Source: Allodiplogaster sudhausi (Eukaryota; Nematoda; Chromadorea; Rhabditida; Diplogasteridae). From it: a DNA stretch of 64,000 nt. The DNA lies in contig CALZFC010000004.1 of assembly GCA_945643635.1 (NCBI GenBank), forward strand, positions 1,055,001-1,119,000, written 5' to 3'. The notes under the pieces were generated by a model. The model searched no databases. It had not been told where the DNA came from and saw only the letters and a program-made list of their open reading frames with translations. Positions 11,568-23,474 of the stretch are shown here, piece by piece. A program made the translations under genes and the position numbers. Position 1 is the stretch's first letter; each line of letters opens with the position of its first letter.

Positions 11568-12973
11568 GGCCATCTCGTCTTCGTCCTCATCTCGGCTTTC
11601 GCCATGGCCACAGGCGGTGAATATGATGGTACTTCCGGCTTTGGCAGTACAATCATCAAGAATCCCGCCGGCTTCACACCACAAGAATGCGAAACCTATG
11701 CATATGTACGTATTTTTTCAAAAACTTACTACATATATGTATGTATATTCATACAAATTATATGTATATTCTCTTGTAAACTTACGAGCAATTGTAAAAA
11801 TTTGGCCAGCTACACCTCTTCAGGTATAATTCATAAAATGCGTTTTAACACAAGACTGCCTTGATTTCGCGGATTTTATATGCTTGAATTCTCCATCCAA
11901 GCAGGTTTATAGTTTTCCAATGATATGCTATTTCATTTCAACATTCAGTGCGAGATATATTTCCATTCTGCTGGCTTTAATCAATCTCTCTGTCTCCTTT
12001 CTCAGAATGTCTCCATCCGTTCTCGTCAGCGTCCTCTCTGTCACGGTCATCGTGGCCATCTTTGGCGATGCTGCCAGGTATTGCCCTGTAATTGTGGTCG
12101 GAGAAGAATGCCCCGTCACGTCAACATTCTACGACTATGTGTAAATCTTGTCGAGAATTCTACATGCTGTGTTGCATCAACCTTAACGTTGGGACAGTTA
12201 CAGCTTCTTTCACAAGACAAATAGAGAGAGAGAGTGAAGAGAGTGAGAGTTACTGAAAGAGTGAGAGCGAAAGAGAGTGTGAAGACATCGAAGAAGAAAG
12301 TGGGGTCTGATTGCAGACCGGGATAATCGTTGTAGCAGCGATTGCCAGGATGCTATCTGTTTTTCGATCTGGTTGCCTTCTACTGTCTCGGCTACAAAGT
12401 CTGGTTGGTTCAGGACATTTTATCATGGATGAAAGATGATAGCCGGCTCTTGAATGAAGGAAAATGTTTTAAAGCAAGAATTATTTATAGTCAAAGAATT
12501 CAACGATTTAATGGTATTCAATTATATCGCATTATTATCCTAAAATTATGTTATTGAAGTTTCAATCATTTTAGTTCGAGTTTAGAATATTACCAAATTA
12601 ATTCGTATATAAATAATCAACCAGTCTTTTCTTGTTGACTTCATAATATCATCAGCTCCTTTCTTGTCTCTCTGTTTCTACCTCTCATTTGATTTGGATA
12701 TTCAGACTCTTTTTCATGCACAAAAGAAATCTAGTTTTGCTGTTTTGCCCACGAGGAATCGATAAAAAATACTTTGACCACAACGAGAGGGAAAATGTGA
12801 TGAAAATTATGGAAGCTTCATCAAAATGAATTCATTAACCATTTACATTTGCATTCGAGTTCCTTCTCGCTCTTTTCGCTTCTGCAGAATTCGTTATGGT
12901 TTTTATGACATGGAAAAGTGCCAAAGGATTATTGAGATGTCATCGGTCGGCGGCCTTCTTCAGTGCTACTTGA
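11568..12973 (+). CDS. Probable four-pass membrane protein, 5' end not found
   Basis: Exons 11568-11705, 11905-12138, 12339-12513 and 12888-12973 join in phase with GT/AG borders and give about 210 residues ending at TGA. Hydrophobic segments in order: HLVFVLISAFAMAT, ISILLALINLSVSFL, VLVSVLSVTVIVAIFG, and CYLFFDLVAFYCLGYKVWLV. Two loops follow a tetraspan layout, the first with GGEYDGTSGFGSTI and the second with cysteines (ARYCPVIVVGEECP). The layout resembles MARVEL-type proteins, but I see no diagnostic motif. The acceptor at 11567 means coding sequence continues upstream, or translation starts at ATG 11604. The last exon is the least certain; another open frame there ends at a GTATGG donor at 13020. 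Confidence 0.5.
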
Positions 12974-13084
12974 GAATGCCAAGTCGGGCAAGGAACGGCC
13001 GGGTATGGCAAAATAGTCTTCGAAAATCTCTCACGCTTCCAAGGGGGTGTAGTTTATGACTCAATTGTTTATCAATATTATTTC

Positions 13085-14186
13085 CTTTATCTCATTTAAC
13101 GAAAAGCACTTCAAGGAATTGTTAGAATGACGGACACTTAAGATCGTTATCCCACGTGATTTCAAAACTGTTTGAACAGGTGGATTTATCCCTCCCCCTC
13201 TAATGATTGTCTTTTTATATATCATAGACTTTGATATGCTTATGTCTCGCTGCATGTATGTAGATACATATAATAAAACAAGCTCTTGCTTCAACTTCTT
13301 ACAGACTATACTTATACTTCATACATTTTTCCATTTTGTTTTCTAGAGGACATTCTATCTCGAATATCGCATTATGGGATGCAGATCCAATCTTCGGTGC
13401 CTGTTTCCGGACTGTCCAAATTTCTCCTTCGGTTTGGGCGGCAGAGAAAACTCTTTAAATTTATCTCATTGTCAGTAAATAAATGCTTAAAAAAGAGAGA
13501 GAAAAGTGAACAAAAGCGAAGGTTCTTCAATTAATTGATTTTTGAATTATATATTGTCCCTACATCCCCAGCGCCATCGATACCTCAGTAATCGATAATT
13601 ATAATTGAGTGTCCCGTGCTTTACATCAGCACATTGGTCGGATAAGAGAACAAACAGTTGACATTGCGTTCTGATCGTGATTCCGACCATAAGTTTGTTG
13701 TTTCGGCCAATCAAATTTTTTTTTCTGTTTTCATCTCGTTTCTTCTCTCACCTTATTGTTAGAAGAACATCATAATGTGCCTCTCCAAATTCTATTCACT
13801 TCTTCCTCTCGATTTGCAAAGTAATATATATGTAGTTATCATTCCTCCTGCCATGTCTTCTGAAAAGAATCCAGAGGTCAAAGAGAAGATAATCTTTCTT
13901 TCGTTCTACTTGAACTGCCGTCTTTTTGACAATTTTGTTTATATATATATATATACATGCATATATATATATATATATATATTTATTTATTTATTTATTT
14001 ATTTATTTATCTTGTTTTAGGAAGGCAAATTAAAAGAGAATCTGTAGATATTCAACAGGCAAAAAATTAAAAATTTATTTGCTCTGGACTGTTTTGGAGA
14101 TCAATATGTGTCGACAGCACTCTCATTCTCTTCTGCACTCTAGATTTATTTCTCTTTCGCTCGCTCTCTCTCTCTCTCTCTCTCTT

Positions 14187-14222
<36 letters not shown>

Positions 14223-14470
14223 TCTTTCCCTCTCCCTCTCTTTCTCTCTAGCTGTTTTTCTCTTCCTCTCTCTCTATCTTTCTCTCTTACTCGCTATCTT
14301 TACCGCTCTCGTTCCATCTCTCTACAACACAATTGAGTGCGAATTTCTCTGCCATAAGCAAAGGTCTATCTATTATAGAATTGCAAAAATATACTTGTAC
14401 GTCAATAATTTGTGGTATTTCTTTTAATCCCAATGCGTCACCATCTATTGCGAAATTGTCCGTACAATAA
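13085..14470 (+). repeat. Duplicated block P, copy 1
   Basis: Matches 33900-35035 almost end to end, 42510-41930 in inverse orientation, and 63140-63350 in part. Landmarks are CCTGTTTCCGGACTGTCC, AAACTCTTTAAATTTATCTC and TTATTGTTAGAAGAACATC. It includes (TA)n/(TTTA)n at 13939-14011 and a (CT)n tract at 14150-14280. Short open frames occur but are not conserved between copies, so it is treated as noncoding. Confidence 0.85.
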
Positions 14471-15240
14471 GCCAAATGTAAATGTGAACTAGAAAGGATG
14501 AGGGGGGATGAAGATTACAAATGAACATGTAAACTAATTATGAGTGAGTGACGAATTATGAGAGAAATAGCTCATCCACATCTTTTCTAAGGAAACCTCT
14601 TTGATATACTTGAAAAGAGGTTTTATTTCTTAACTACCATGTAAATGAGTACGAAACTCAAAAGTCATTTATTTTAAAATTACAGCCATTGATTTAGGCA
14701 AAAAGGCTCGAGTTCACGATTGATTTTGTGAAACGCGTTTGCAGTAATTGGAAAAGTCGATTGTTTTGGGGAAGGGGACATTATTTTCGGAAATTGTGAG
14801 TGAATAAGGGCTTATTTTCATATAATTGTTGATTAATCACATAATTTTTTAAAGCCAAATCTGGATACCCGGATATTTTTTTTGTAAATTGACCAACAGA
14901 ACCAGGAATCTATTTTTTCATAACCTGGGTTGCTCTAAGATACATTTAATACTTTACATTTCGCTAGGTTGGCTTTACGAGAGAACAAATATGTATACGT
15001 ATGTAAAAAAAGAGGTGGTTTAGTAATAGCCTGCTTGAATTTGCTGAATTCTTGGCTTCTGTGAACATGCCTACACATTCCGTAAATATGTCCTTTTTTC
15101 TACGTTTCAAGGCCGTGAGTAGAGTTGATTGAGTGAATAAAGAATAGATAAAAAAGGGCGGAGTATTTGTTCGATTTGTGCAACTTCTCTAATTTCATAC
15201 TTTGATTTTCATTTTTCCATTTTTTTTAAAGAAAATTTCT
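14471..15240 (+). repeat. Duplicated block N, copy 1
   Basis: Shares GATGAAGATTACAAATGAAC, CTCATCCACATCTTTTCTAA and AAAGTCGATTGTTTTGGGG with 27190-27660 and 54520-54870. It is a long variant of the module that elsewhere starts with the TACCACCGTGCAACACTCG landmark. No gene seen. Confidence 0.75.
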
Positions 15241-16572
15241 CATCACGTTTATGTCTATTACATTTCTTTTACTCGCTTTTTCATTGCAAAAATACAACTG
15301 TTTAATAACTGCTTATTCACTTATCATTGAAATGTGTTGATAGAATGCCATTGGGATCTATCGCATGGAAGAGGCGCGATCGGTGTGCACCACGGTGATA
15401 TCATCCAAGGGATAAACAAAGAGTTCGATTAGGCAGAACTTATCCCCTGTCACCCAGGCCAGTTTCTCAGGGAAGAGCGTCTATGGAGTATTGAAAAAAA
15501 TATGTACATTTAAAAAAGAGCGGGAAAATGTAAACAACCAACCCAAAATTTGATGATACTACGTGGCAAGAAACGTATGGTGCTGTTGTTATAAGACATA
15601 TTCGCAAAGAACTGATTGTGACCTAGTTGACTCCCCGATCGAATCATTCGAGTCTCGTAGATCTCCCGGACAATCCCAGTCGTCACTGTAAAGTTTGCAT
15701 GGCAAACTCGCGTTGCACAATTCAACAGAATAGACATAGCTTCAAATCGAAAAAAAATTTAGAGCTTTTTTTACTTTGCACAAGTCGGAAATACACATAT
15801 TACTTTAATTTTTTTAAATTAATTATCAAATTTGACGATGTATGATCATTAAATGAAGTATGCATTGCATCTTATACCACCGTGTAACACTCGCCCAATG
15901 AAAGAAGTTAGGGAGGATGAAGATTACGAGGAAACTTGGAAACGAATTAGCAGTGAGGTTGAGGGCGAATCGTTCACATCAATTTGAAGAAAGACTAGTC
16001 GATGAACTCGTGGCGAGCTTTTATCTCAAACTGCCATTTATGTAACTGTGTTCGAAGCATGTGGAAAAGTCGATTCTTTTGACTTTGTTGACACAAATTC
16101 TTCTCTATCTAGGTGGTTATTCGACTGCTAATTAGTGTAGACAATAACAACTTGATGAAGGGACAAAATAAATTATTCGCATTGTTCCTAACGACATCAA
16201 CAATTGAATCAATTAATTAGACCATGATCGGCATCCCTCGCAACGGAAGAGAAGCGACCATCGCTCTTTTACTTTCTTGGCTAACTTTGAAACCACCGTT
16301 GCTCATTCAATGGGCTTGTTAAAAATTTTTGTTGTTTATTTTTCTTACTTAATGAAGAACAAGCTGAACCGCTCAGAACATGCTCAATGTAATTGAAACG
16401 AGTGAACAAATAAAATCGATTCAAGGGCTCGTCGTCACTCACTTTCTCTCTCTCTTTCACTCTCTTTCTTTCTTATTTTCTCTTACTTTATTTCTTCTCT
16501 CTCTCATTCTCTCTCTCTGTCTCTCTTTCTCTCTGGACCTATGTATTTCAGTTACAGAAGGCACGTGGGAGG

Positions 16573-16607
<35 letters not shown>

Positions 16608-17141
16608 ATTTTGAATGAAAAAGCGTGAGAAAAAGAGAGAGACTCTTTTATAAAAGAAAATCTAATATTTGCTTTAGTACATAGAATTCGAAAAAAACAC
16701 TGCACTATTTTTTTATATTAAATTTCGAAATTCTCGTCGTTCGGACTACGGTAGCCAAGTGAATTGGATCTGGGTGACTGAGAAACGTGGGTGTCCATGC
16801 TGATGGTGCCATTCTTTACCTCTCTTCCACCGTGTAACACTCGCCTAATGAAAGTAGTGAAGGAGGATGAAGATTACGAGGAAACTTGTAAAAGAATTAG
16901 GAGTGAGGTCGAGCACGAACCACATCTTTTTGAAGGAAAACTCTTCGATGATTTTGCCGGGAGCTTTTATATCTAAACTAACATTTCTGTATCCGCATTC
17001 GATTAGTGGAAAAATTGATTGCTTTGACTTTGATTGCACCAATTTTTTTTCTATATACATTGGCTGGTCATTAGACTGCTAATTACTGTAGATAATAATA
17101 AACTGATGAAAGGACAAACCAAATCGTAAACAAGCCAGAAT
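15241..17141 (+). repeat. Composite modular repeat, one complete series
   Basis: In order: the 'GTCACGGGGATCTATCAC' type module (15345-15480), ACCACCGTGTAACACTCGCC module (15875-16010), AATAACAACTTGATGAAGGG module (16141-16180), TTGAAACCACCGTTGCTCATT module (16285-16430), CT-core-GA hairpin (16441-16605), GGATCTGGGTGACTGAGAAA module (16765-16830), then a second ACCACCGTGTAACACTCGCC copy (16828-17100) into which the hAT-like element is inserted. This is the clearest run from which module order can be read. Confidence 0.75.
16441..16605. repeat. CT-core-GA inverted microsatellite hairpin
   Basis: A (CT)-rich tract, a core of about 45 bases (GGACCTATGTATTTCAG ... GGCACGTGGGAGGA) and a pure (GA)n tract. 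The outer tracts are complementary. Confidence 0.8.
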
Positions 17142-17609
17142 CAGAATCAGAGAGAGAATCAGAATTGGGCCGGCCCGGCCCGGCCCTGGCGGGCCCGCGG
17201 GCCGTGCCGGCCCAATTTCCCAGGGCCTCGGGCCGGGCCGGGCCGGGCCCAAAAAAGTTGGGCGGGCCCGTGAGCCCGTTTGGGCCCGATAAGCACACAA
17301 TGTCGTCCAGTCAGGACGACTGGTGGCATTGTTAAGAGCAAAACTTTCTTCATTTGTTTGTTTTTCCCCCTGAAATTCTTTTTCTATACATTAAAATGAA
17401 TGTTCGTAGCACGAGCATGAAAAATTCTGAATTTCAAAACACTTTGTAACTCGCCGAACGTTTTTCCCAGAATTTTTTTTTGAAAATCGGGCTCAAACGG
17501 GCCCACGGGTCGGGCCGGGCCCAAAATTCTAGGGCCCGGAAATGGTTCGGGCCGGGCCGGCCCAGACCTTGGGCCCGGCCCAAAATTTTTGGGCCATTTA
17601 CCATCTCTA
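17142..17609. mobile_element. hAT-like non-autonomous element
   Basis: Flanked by the 8-base direct repeat GCCAGAAT at 17134-17141 and 17610-17617, the target-site size of hAT elements. It starts CAGAATCAGAG and its right end in reverse complement starts TAGAGATGGTAAATGG. Both subterminal regions are very GC-rich with repeated GGCCCGGCC/GGGCCGGGCC strings in inverted arrangement, while the middle is AT-rich. No transposase. It is inserted into a copy of the modular repeat. Confidence 0.75.
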
Positions 17610-17632
17610 GCCAGAATACTTGGCCATAATTC

Positions 17633-17975
17633 TCACTTATGGATGCTCCTACAGGTCGCTTTGCTCCTTTCGTCGCCCTCCATAATCTCTGTTTGAACCC
17701 CTTCCCTCTCAGAGATTCGCACTACGAACAGTTGTACGGAGGAGTCGGTGGCCAAAGCTAATGAACATCCAAGCACTTCCTCATCCACGAAAACAGCACT
17801 AGAAGAAACCCCTTACACTGAAGTGTCTTAGCACAAGACCACCTCTTAAGGACACTTCAGCGTAGAATGAAGACCTACCCCCTACCACTCTTTCATAACC
17901 CGTCCAACCGCGTTTCGCTACCGCTTTGCACCCTCCTGCTCATCTCTGAGAGGGCGCGCATTCAAACACCAATTT
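17633..17975. mobile_element. Unclassified insertion with internal inverted repeats
   Basis: Two homologous copies of block Q (near 52945 and 61065, both inverted) read straight across this point, so about 340 bases were inserted here. Inside, GTTTGAACCCC...CCTCTCAGAGAT (17691-17716) is matched in inverse orientation by ATCTCTGAGAGG...ATTCAAAC (17943-17968), and a smaller hairpin pairs CACTGAAGTGTC with GACACTTCAGCG (17816-17868). No target duplication could be identified. Confidence 0.5.
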
Positions 17976-18330
17976 CATAAACAAATTTCGCAAACAATCT
18001 GTAACTACCCCTGTTCGTACATACAACAACGCAAAATCCACGGCCGGCCCTCTTTTACAAGATTAATTAACATTGAAATCACCATGCCTATTCATTCTGT
18101 TCAGTTTATCCTACTTTCACTTAATATCTATTATACTACCTATTGTGTATTCTGTGATGCAAGCTGTAATATGCCGTGTTGTTGGCATGAGAGAACAAAC
18201 AAGTTTTATACAAGTTTCTTCCACAATCCGGGACAGGTTTCGTGAAATGCGGAAAAGCATATTATATTCTCAAACAATTAAGTCACTAATTGAAGGCGTC
18301 GACCCTCGTCCCAACCGAACAGAGACTACT
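17976..18330 (+). repeat. Duplicated block Q, copy 1
   Basis: Matches the minus strand of 52480-53000 and 60815-61085. Landmarks are ATGCAAGCTGTAATATGCC and GAGAACAAACAAGTTTTATA. An open frame (VVGMREQTSFIQVSSTI) is retained in the copies because the DNA is similar. It differs downstream in every copy and is not treated as a gene. Confidence 0.75.
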
Positions 18331-18365
18331 GTAGCTCTTTTCTTACTTGGTTACCTTTGAAACCA

Positions 18366-18817
18366 AATTGATGAAGGGACAAAAAAATCGTAGAGAAGCC
18401 AGAATAGCCATACATAATGCGCATTAGTTTCGATCGTGTTAGGATTTCTCTGACCTACACAAAAGGTATCTCGTTGTCGTAAAATGCAGAACAATGATAT
18501 AATATTTATAGATTATTGATTCGCTAAACAAGAAGATTTTTGATCAACGAAAATTAGACGATTGCCGCCCTTTTACTTTGTTGGTTATCCTTGAAACTAC
18601 CGTTGCTCATTCACCGGGCTAATTGCTGGCTGAATATTTCAGTCAGTTTCTTTATCATATATATAATGCAGCAAGCTGTGCAGCGTAGAATATTATATGC
18701 ATCGTTGAAATGCGGTAAACACACAAGATCATGGATCTTTATCTCTCGCACTCTCTCTCTCGCTATCTTTTTTTACTGTAAAATAGAAACTAGAGAGACA
18801 AGACGAGAGAGAGAGAC

Positions 18818-18848
<31 letters not shown>

Positions 18849-19240
18849 CAGAGAGAGAGAGAGAAAGAGAGAGAAACTGTAGAGCATTTACTCCATTTTT
18901 TCTATTTTCTATTTATTTTCATTTCTTTATTTTTTCCTCTTTTTGGATAATTTCACATCACTTTTATGCCTATTCCATTTCTCTTACTCGTCGATTTACA
19001 TAGCAAAAAAATACAACTATTAATTACGTACTAATCGTTCTAGCTTGTCGGGCCATTGTGCTGATAGAATGTCACGGGGATCTATCACGTGGAAGTGGCG
19101 CGATCGGTGGATACCGCGGCGACTTGATCCAAGTGGTAGACGAAGAGTTCGTCTAGGCAGAACTTATCCCGGCCACCCATGCCAACAAAAATCGGAACGA
19201 CCTCCTTGTTATGAAAATCGGATCGTATTGATTTTTTTTA
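18366..19240 (+). repeat. Composite modular repeat with (GA)n
   Basis: Contains the TTGATGAAGGGACAAA module (18366), a TTGAAACTACCGTTGCTCATT module (18588), a (GA)n tract (18805-18875) and the GTCACGGGGATCTATCACG module (19070-19190). It abuts the gene starting near 19395. Confidence 0.7.
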
Positions 19241-19394
19241 AATAAAACTTTCGGGAGGGCCCCTACTTTTTCATGCCTACTCTTGGGCCCCATGAAGAGA
19301 CAGAGGAAGATCTAAATGTCAGTATTCCATTCTTGACTTTCCAAAACTTTAAATTTTAGTATAAGTAATCATTTTTCTCCTGAAATATTTTTAG

Positions 19395-20930
19395 CGTGTC
19401 AACTCCCAGTGCTTGGCAGCCTCGACCATAATGAAGTCGTCAAAAAGACGCGGTTAAAATGTGTTTTTATCACTTAAATTTTTTTTGCACTCTGCTTGCT
19501 CTTTGAGTTAGAATGCTCGCCAATACTTTAAAGAATGTTATTTCTTTTTTCCAGTTTGCCTCGAGTTCGCTTCTGCCAAAAGAATGGCCCTACCGAATCT
19601 GTCCGGCGATACACCTTCCTCAGCCAGGCTCAATACGTTCGTTTATTTATTCGTTGTTAAATCAGTATTAACCATTAACAGTCTTGGTGGAAAGTGATCC
19701 CCGTGTCTGGTTCATTAGCATTGTATTTTTTCAATACCGCACTAAAATATCTTGGTGTTTATAATGAATGGCATCCTATAATAGTATCATGTCACTGCTT
19801 CAGTTTGTGCGAGACTTCATCGCCGCGTACTGTGAGTCGGCAAACGACTTTCCGGCTCGGCTCATTCGGGAAATTGCGCCCTCCGTTGCTGACATTGCGT
19901 TGCGTACCCTGGGGGAATCGAGAATGAACTCCATTTTGGCTGCAAACGCATTCCCTTCCAACTCAAAAGGTTTGGTTATACTATCCGTAATCCAATACTG
20001 CAAGCAAGCATTACGGTAGTCGGATTGTACATTGTACGGTAGTGCATTCTTTTTCACTGATTACATACAGACAAGTTCTTTGTTTACTTAAGCTTTCTTT
20101 CCAGATAGCATCGCGCTTCGTTGTGTGCTGAACCTTCTTGCCCTCTTCGAGGCCACCGACAAGAAAAAGGAGCCTTCCAGGATCAAGCACATCTTCATTC
20201 GATTCGAGGTTCGTACTTTTAGTCTCGTTTTAACAAGAAGAACCATTGCTGAAACCTAAAAGGGAGTATGACTATTAATTAGCGTGAATTATTGAAATTA
20301 GAAGACATAAATCCCTTTAAATTTGACTTTTTTGCAAATATATCCTGCTACAAATTTCGTAATTCTGATGTTCTAGAATGCGTATGCAGCGGGAACAGCG
20401 CTGAGTCACGTTAAAGGCCAGGGAATAACCCAACCGGTTATTGTCTCGTACGGCAACGTCACGGACAAGTTCACGATAGCCATGGAAGGAATCGATTCTA
20501 CGGTTTGATTCTTTTATATTCATTTCAATCTTATTACAAAGTATTTTTCCCATTAACCTTTTGGATTTGTTCATATTCATTATTTCGGATATTTCATGAT
20601 ATTAGTACATTATATTTTTCCCATCGTCAAATCATTACTACTTCGTTCACGTTTTCTTGTTGTTCAGCACAAAACATTTACTTGGGATACATTTAATTCA
20701 GAAGTTTAATTCAAGAACATGACTGATTTCTCATTCTCATGCAGGTAGACGGTTCTTTTGCGGACGCGCTGCTCGCCTACCTCTCCGAGTTCTGGGTGTT
20801 CAATTTGGAGCTCGCTGGCCCAGTCAAGTCCGAGGTGACTCTCCTCGCACATCTCGCCGGCGTTGACATTGCTCTGTCTTTAGAGGCGGCCAGACTTCAC
20901 CGCAAGATATGCGGAGCTAAGCACAATTAG
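19395..20930 (+). CDS. Conserved-looking multi-exon protein, function unknown, 5' end not found
   Basis: Seven exons with GT/AG borders join in one frame: 19395-19452, 19555-19640, 19682-19722, 19804-19969, 20105-20208, 20377-20502, 20745-20930 (TAG), about 254 residues. The product is globular-looking with no signal peptide or membrane span. Segments include RVRFCQKNGPTESVRRYTFL, LLVESDPRVWFISIF, RDFIAAYCESANDFPARLI, ALRCVLNLLALFEATDKKK, QPVIVSYGNVTDKFTIAM and LLAYLSEFWVFNLELAG. Charge and hydrophobic spacing suggest mostly helical domains. I do not recognise the family. A possible first exon (ATG at 19272, ending at a GTCAGT donor) does not match in phase, so the start is unresolved. The exons are clearly GC-richer than the introns, which fits a maintained gene. 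Confidence 0.7.
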
Positions 20931-22408
20931 AATTCCTTTCCTTTGTTATCTAACGATAGGTGCTGCTCATTTCTCGTCATTACGAGTTTTTTTCTTCATG
21001 ATTGTCACACTTTATGTTCTTGAGATTGATAGCATAGTATCAATAGCATATAGAGCATCAATAGAATACTATTCCCCTCCTCAAATCGCCTTTCCCACTT
21101 TTACGAGTTCATTTTTTCATTGCCACTTACATTTGTTCCAAGTTGTCCTCCTTGTTGTTGATCTTTCTGTTGGTTTTACGGTGTTTTCCTGCCATTGAAT
21201 TAACCTAATTAAAAAGGATTTAACACGTGTCAAACTTGCAACATTTTATTAACACGCAACACTGAATTCTTATTGGGAATATGCAGCAAGAAAGCAAAAA
21301 AAAATCAATCGATAAAGTGAGCTTGCTGCCTAGCCGGGGCACTAGCGAACTTTTATGTTACATCGGTGGGAAGAAATTGCCCCATTCACTTGTTACCGCG
21401 CTGGTATCTTTTAAATGTAACAATCAAAAGTTCGCTGGGCGAAACATTATTGCTCCGGTGCATTTTCGGAACAATATGTTCCGCGTAATTGTTACCAGCG
21501 CGGTAACTTTCTTCTCTGTGTGTGTACAAATTTGAGTAGACGAGCAATCATTGAAAAAGTGGTGTGAAAGAGGGGGTGGGAATACTGCAAGATGTGTGCG
21601 TGACTTATAAATGCAAAGATAGGAACGGATGGGGAGATCAGCTTGAGTCATCGGACCCCGCCGACCTCACTCCAGAAGAAGCAGTAATGGAGGAGAGGGG
21701 AGGAATCACAATGAGCGCCGGTGTGGTGGTCTGGAATGGTCTCACCATCAGCAACACAGGAAAGCAACAAAAAAAAATTTTTTTTTTTTGCTACATCGAT
21801 ACAGGTGGTCATACAAAGTTGCAAGAAATAGAAGAATAAACGCGGAGTCGAAATACAAAAAAAAAAGAAGTGAATGAAAAGTGACGTCATTCAGAGAAAG
21901 CTAATTGTAAGAAGCAAAAGAAGCTGATTGTGAGGAGACGCTTGAGAAGAATGGATAAGATGATCGGAGGCGACACTTGATGTGATTTGCCCTTTTTTTC
22001 TTGGAAATCCGTCGTTTAACAATCTCCAAATCGTTAACGTTTGGAAAAAAAATTTACATTAAAAATTACATTATACAAAGATTTGTCTTTTCGAGCCCCC
22101 TTGTCAAGAATTTTCCTTCTTCAATTTTCTCTCTCTCAATCTCTCTGCCTGTCTCTCTCTCTCTCTTTTCTTTCCCTTCCTTTTCTCCCTTTCTCCATCT
22201 CTCGGTCTCTCTCTCTCTCTCTCTTTTCTTACCCTTCCTCTTTCTCTCTCTCTCTGCCCCTCTCTCCACTTTTTACTTTCCCTTCCTCTGTCTCCCTCTC
22301 TCTCTCACTCTAGTCACTCTCTTTTTATTGTAATTTGCACACAACTGAAGTGGGTAGTCCGCCAAATAATACGTACATCAAAGACTTCTTATCTATTTAT
22401 TTTTTAAT
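20931..22408. other. Intergenic with small inverted repeats and a CT-rich tract
   Basis: Holds the probable 3' UTR of the preceding gene, interlocking inverted repeats at 21344-21507 (listed separately) and a CT-rich tract at 22120-22320. No gene recognised. Short open frames here have no protein-like character. Confidence 0.5.
21344..21507. repeat. Two interlocking inverted repeats
   Basis: Pair 1: AGCGAACTTTTATGTTACAT (21344-21363) with AATGTAACAATCAAAAGTTCGCT (21414-21436). Pair 2: TGTTACCGCGCTGGTAT (21391-21407) with TTGTTACCAGCGCGGTAAC (21489-21507). The left arm of pair 2 lies inside the loop of pair 1, so in RNA they would form a pseudoknot. A third palindrome CGGAACA-ATA-TGTTCCG lies between them at 21467-21483. 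Confidence 0.8.
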
Positions 22409-23474
22409 ATCTTTAATTTATAATTCTTGTCAAAAACTTGTATATTTTCTTGTTCAACGAAAAGAATAGTTGTCTGAAAAGTGTGTCTTACACTTTTTTT
22501 TTACTTTATTTCTGCAGCCATTCCAACACGATATCGAACCACAAAAAATTGTGTCAAGAATTTTCAACATTAAAAAAATTTGGTGAAAAGAAAGCGTTTC
22601 GTTGTGGAAATGGCGGGCGATTCAAACGTCGTTGTGCTTGACTCTCCTTCCCTGCTCACTGCGGAGGCCACATGGCCTTCTCCTGAAAATAACACATTTG
22701 GAAACGTATAATTACTTAATTAATTTTAAACAGTTATTTGAACAATAGCCACAAATTCTTCTCGTAAATAACAGATGCTTTCCAATTATCTCATTTGTGA
22801 TCATGATTAGTCCCTAGCAGAAAGAGAATTCAGCATCGGTCATATAAAGAGTCCATTTGTGGGGAAAAAATAAATAAATTACCTAAAATTATTCTCCAAA
22901 ATTACCAATTTTCGATGAGAAAATAAAAATAATAAATTTAAAAGATGACGAAACTCAACGCTCAATCTGTTTGGACTTTAACTGACTGTCGCAGTGAAGT
23001 CTTTCTAAATCACACATGGCTCTTTCCTCCATCTTCTAGGATAAATGGCGCCAATTCAAATGTGAGTTTTCGACACCTTTAGTTAGCTGGCGCCACGCGG
23101 ACGTGTAGACCGCTAGGGAGGCCCCCGTTTAAGAGAAGAACAGGAACTCCTCCGAAAACGCAACCTCGATGATTGCCGCAAATTTTTAACTAATAATAAA
23201 ATTTGAATACATTAATTTAGTTAATCCAGTAGAAATTGTATTTAATAAATTCAGCGAATATTTTTAGTAAGACGTCCATTTCTCCTATCTCTATCTTTCG
23301 CTCTACGCTTTTCCTCTTTCTCTCTCTCTCTCTCTCCCTCTCTCTCTCTATCGCTCTCTCACTCTCTGTTGCTCTCTCTCTTTTTTCTCTCTCCTTATTA
23401 CTATCAAGTCACACCTACTGTACTTTCTGTAAATGCTTCCTTGAAGAAATCCAGCAGCCTGGATATAATGAAGA

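Noticed and set aside
18073..18360. 95-codon frame containing VVGMREQTSFIQVSSTI, also seen at 52.7 and 60.85 kb
   Set aside because: The similarity is at DNA level across whole block Q copies and the frames end differently, so it reflects duplication and not protein conservation.
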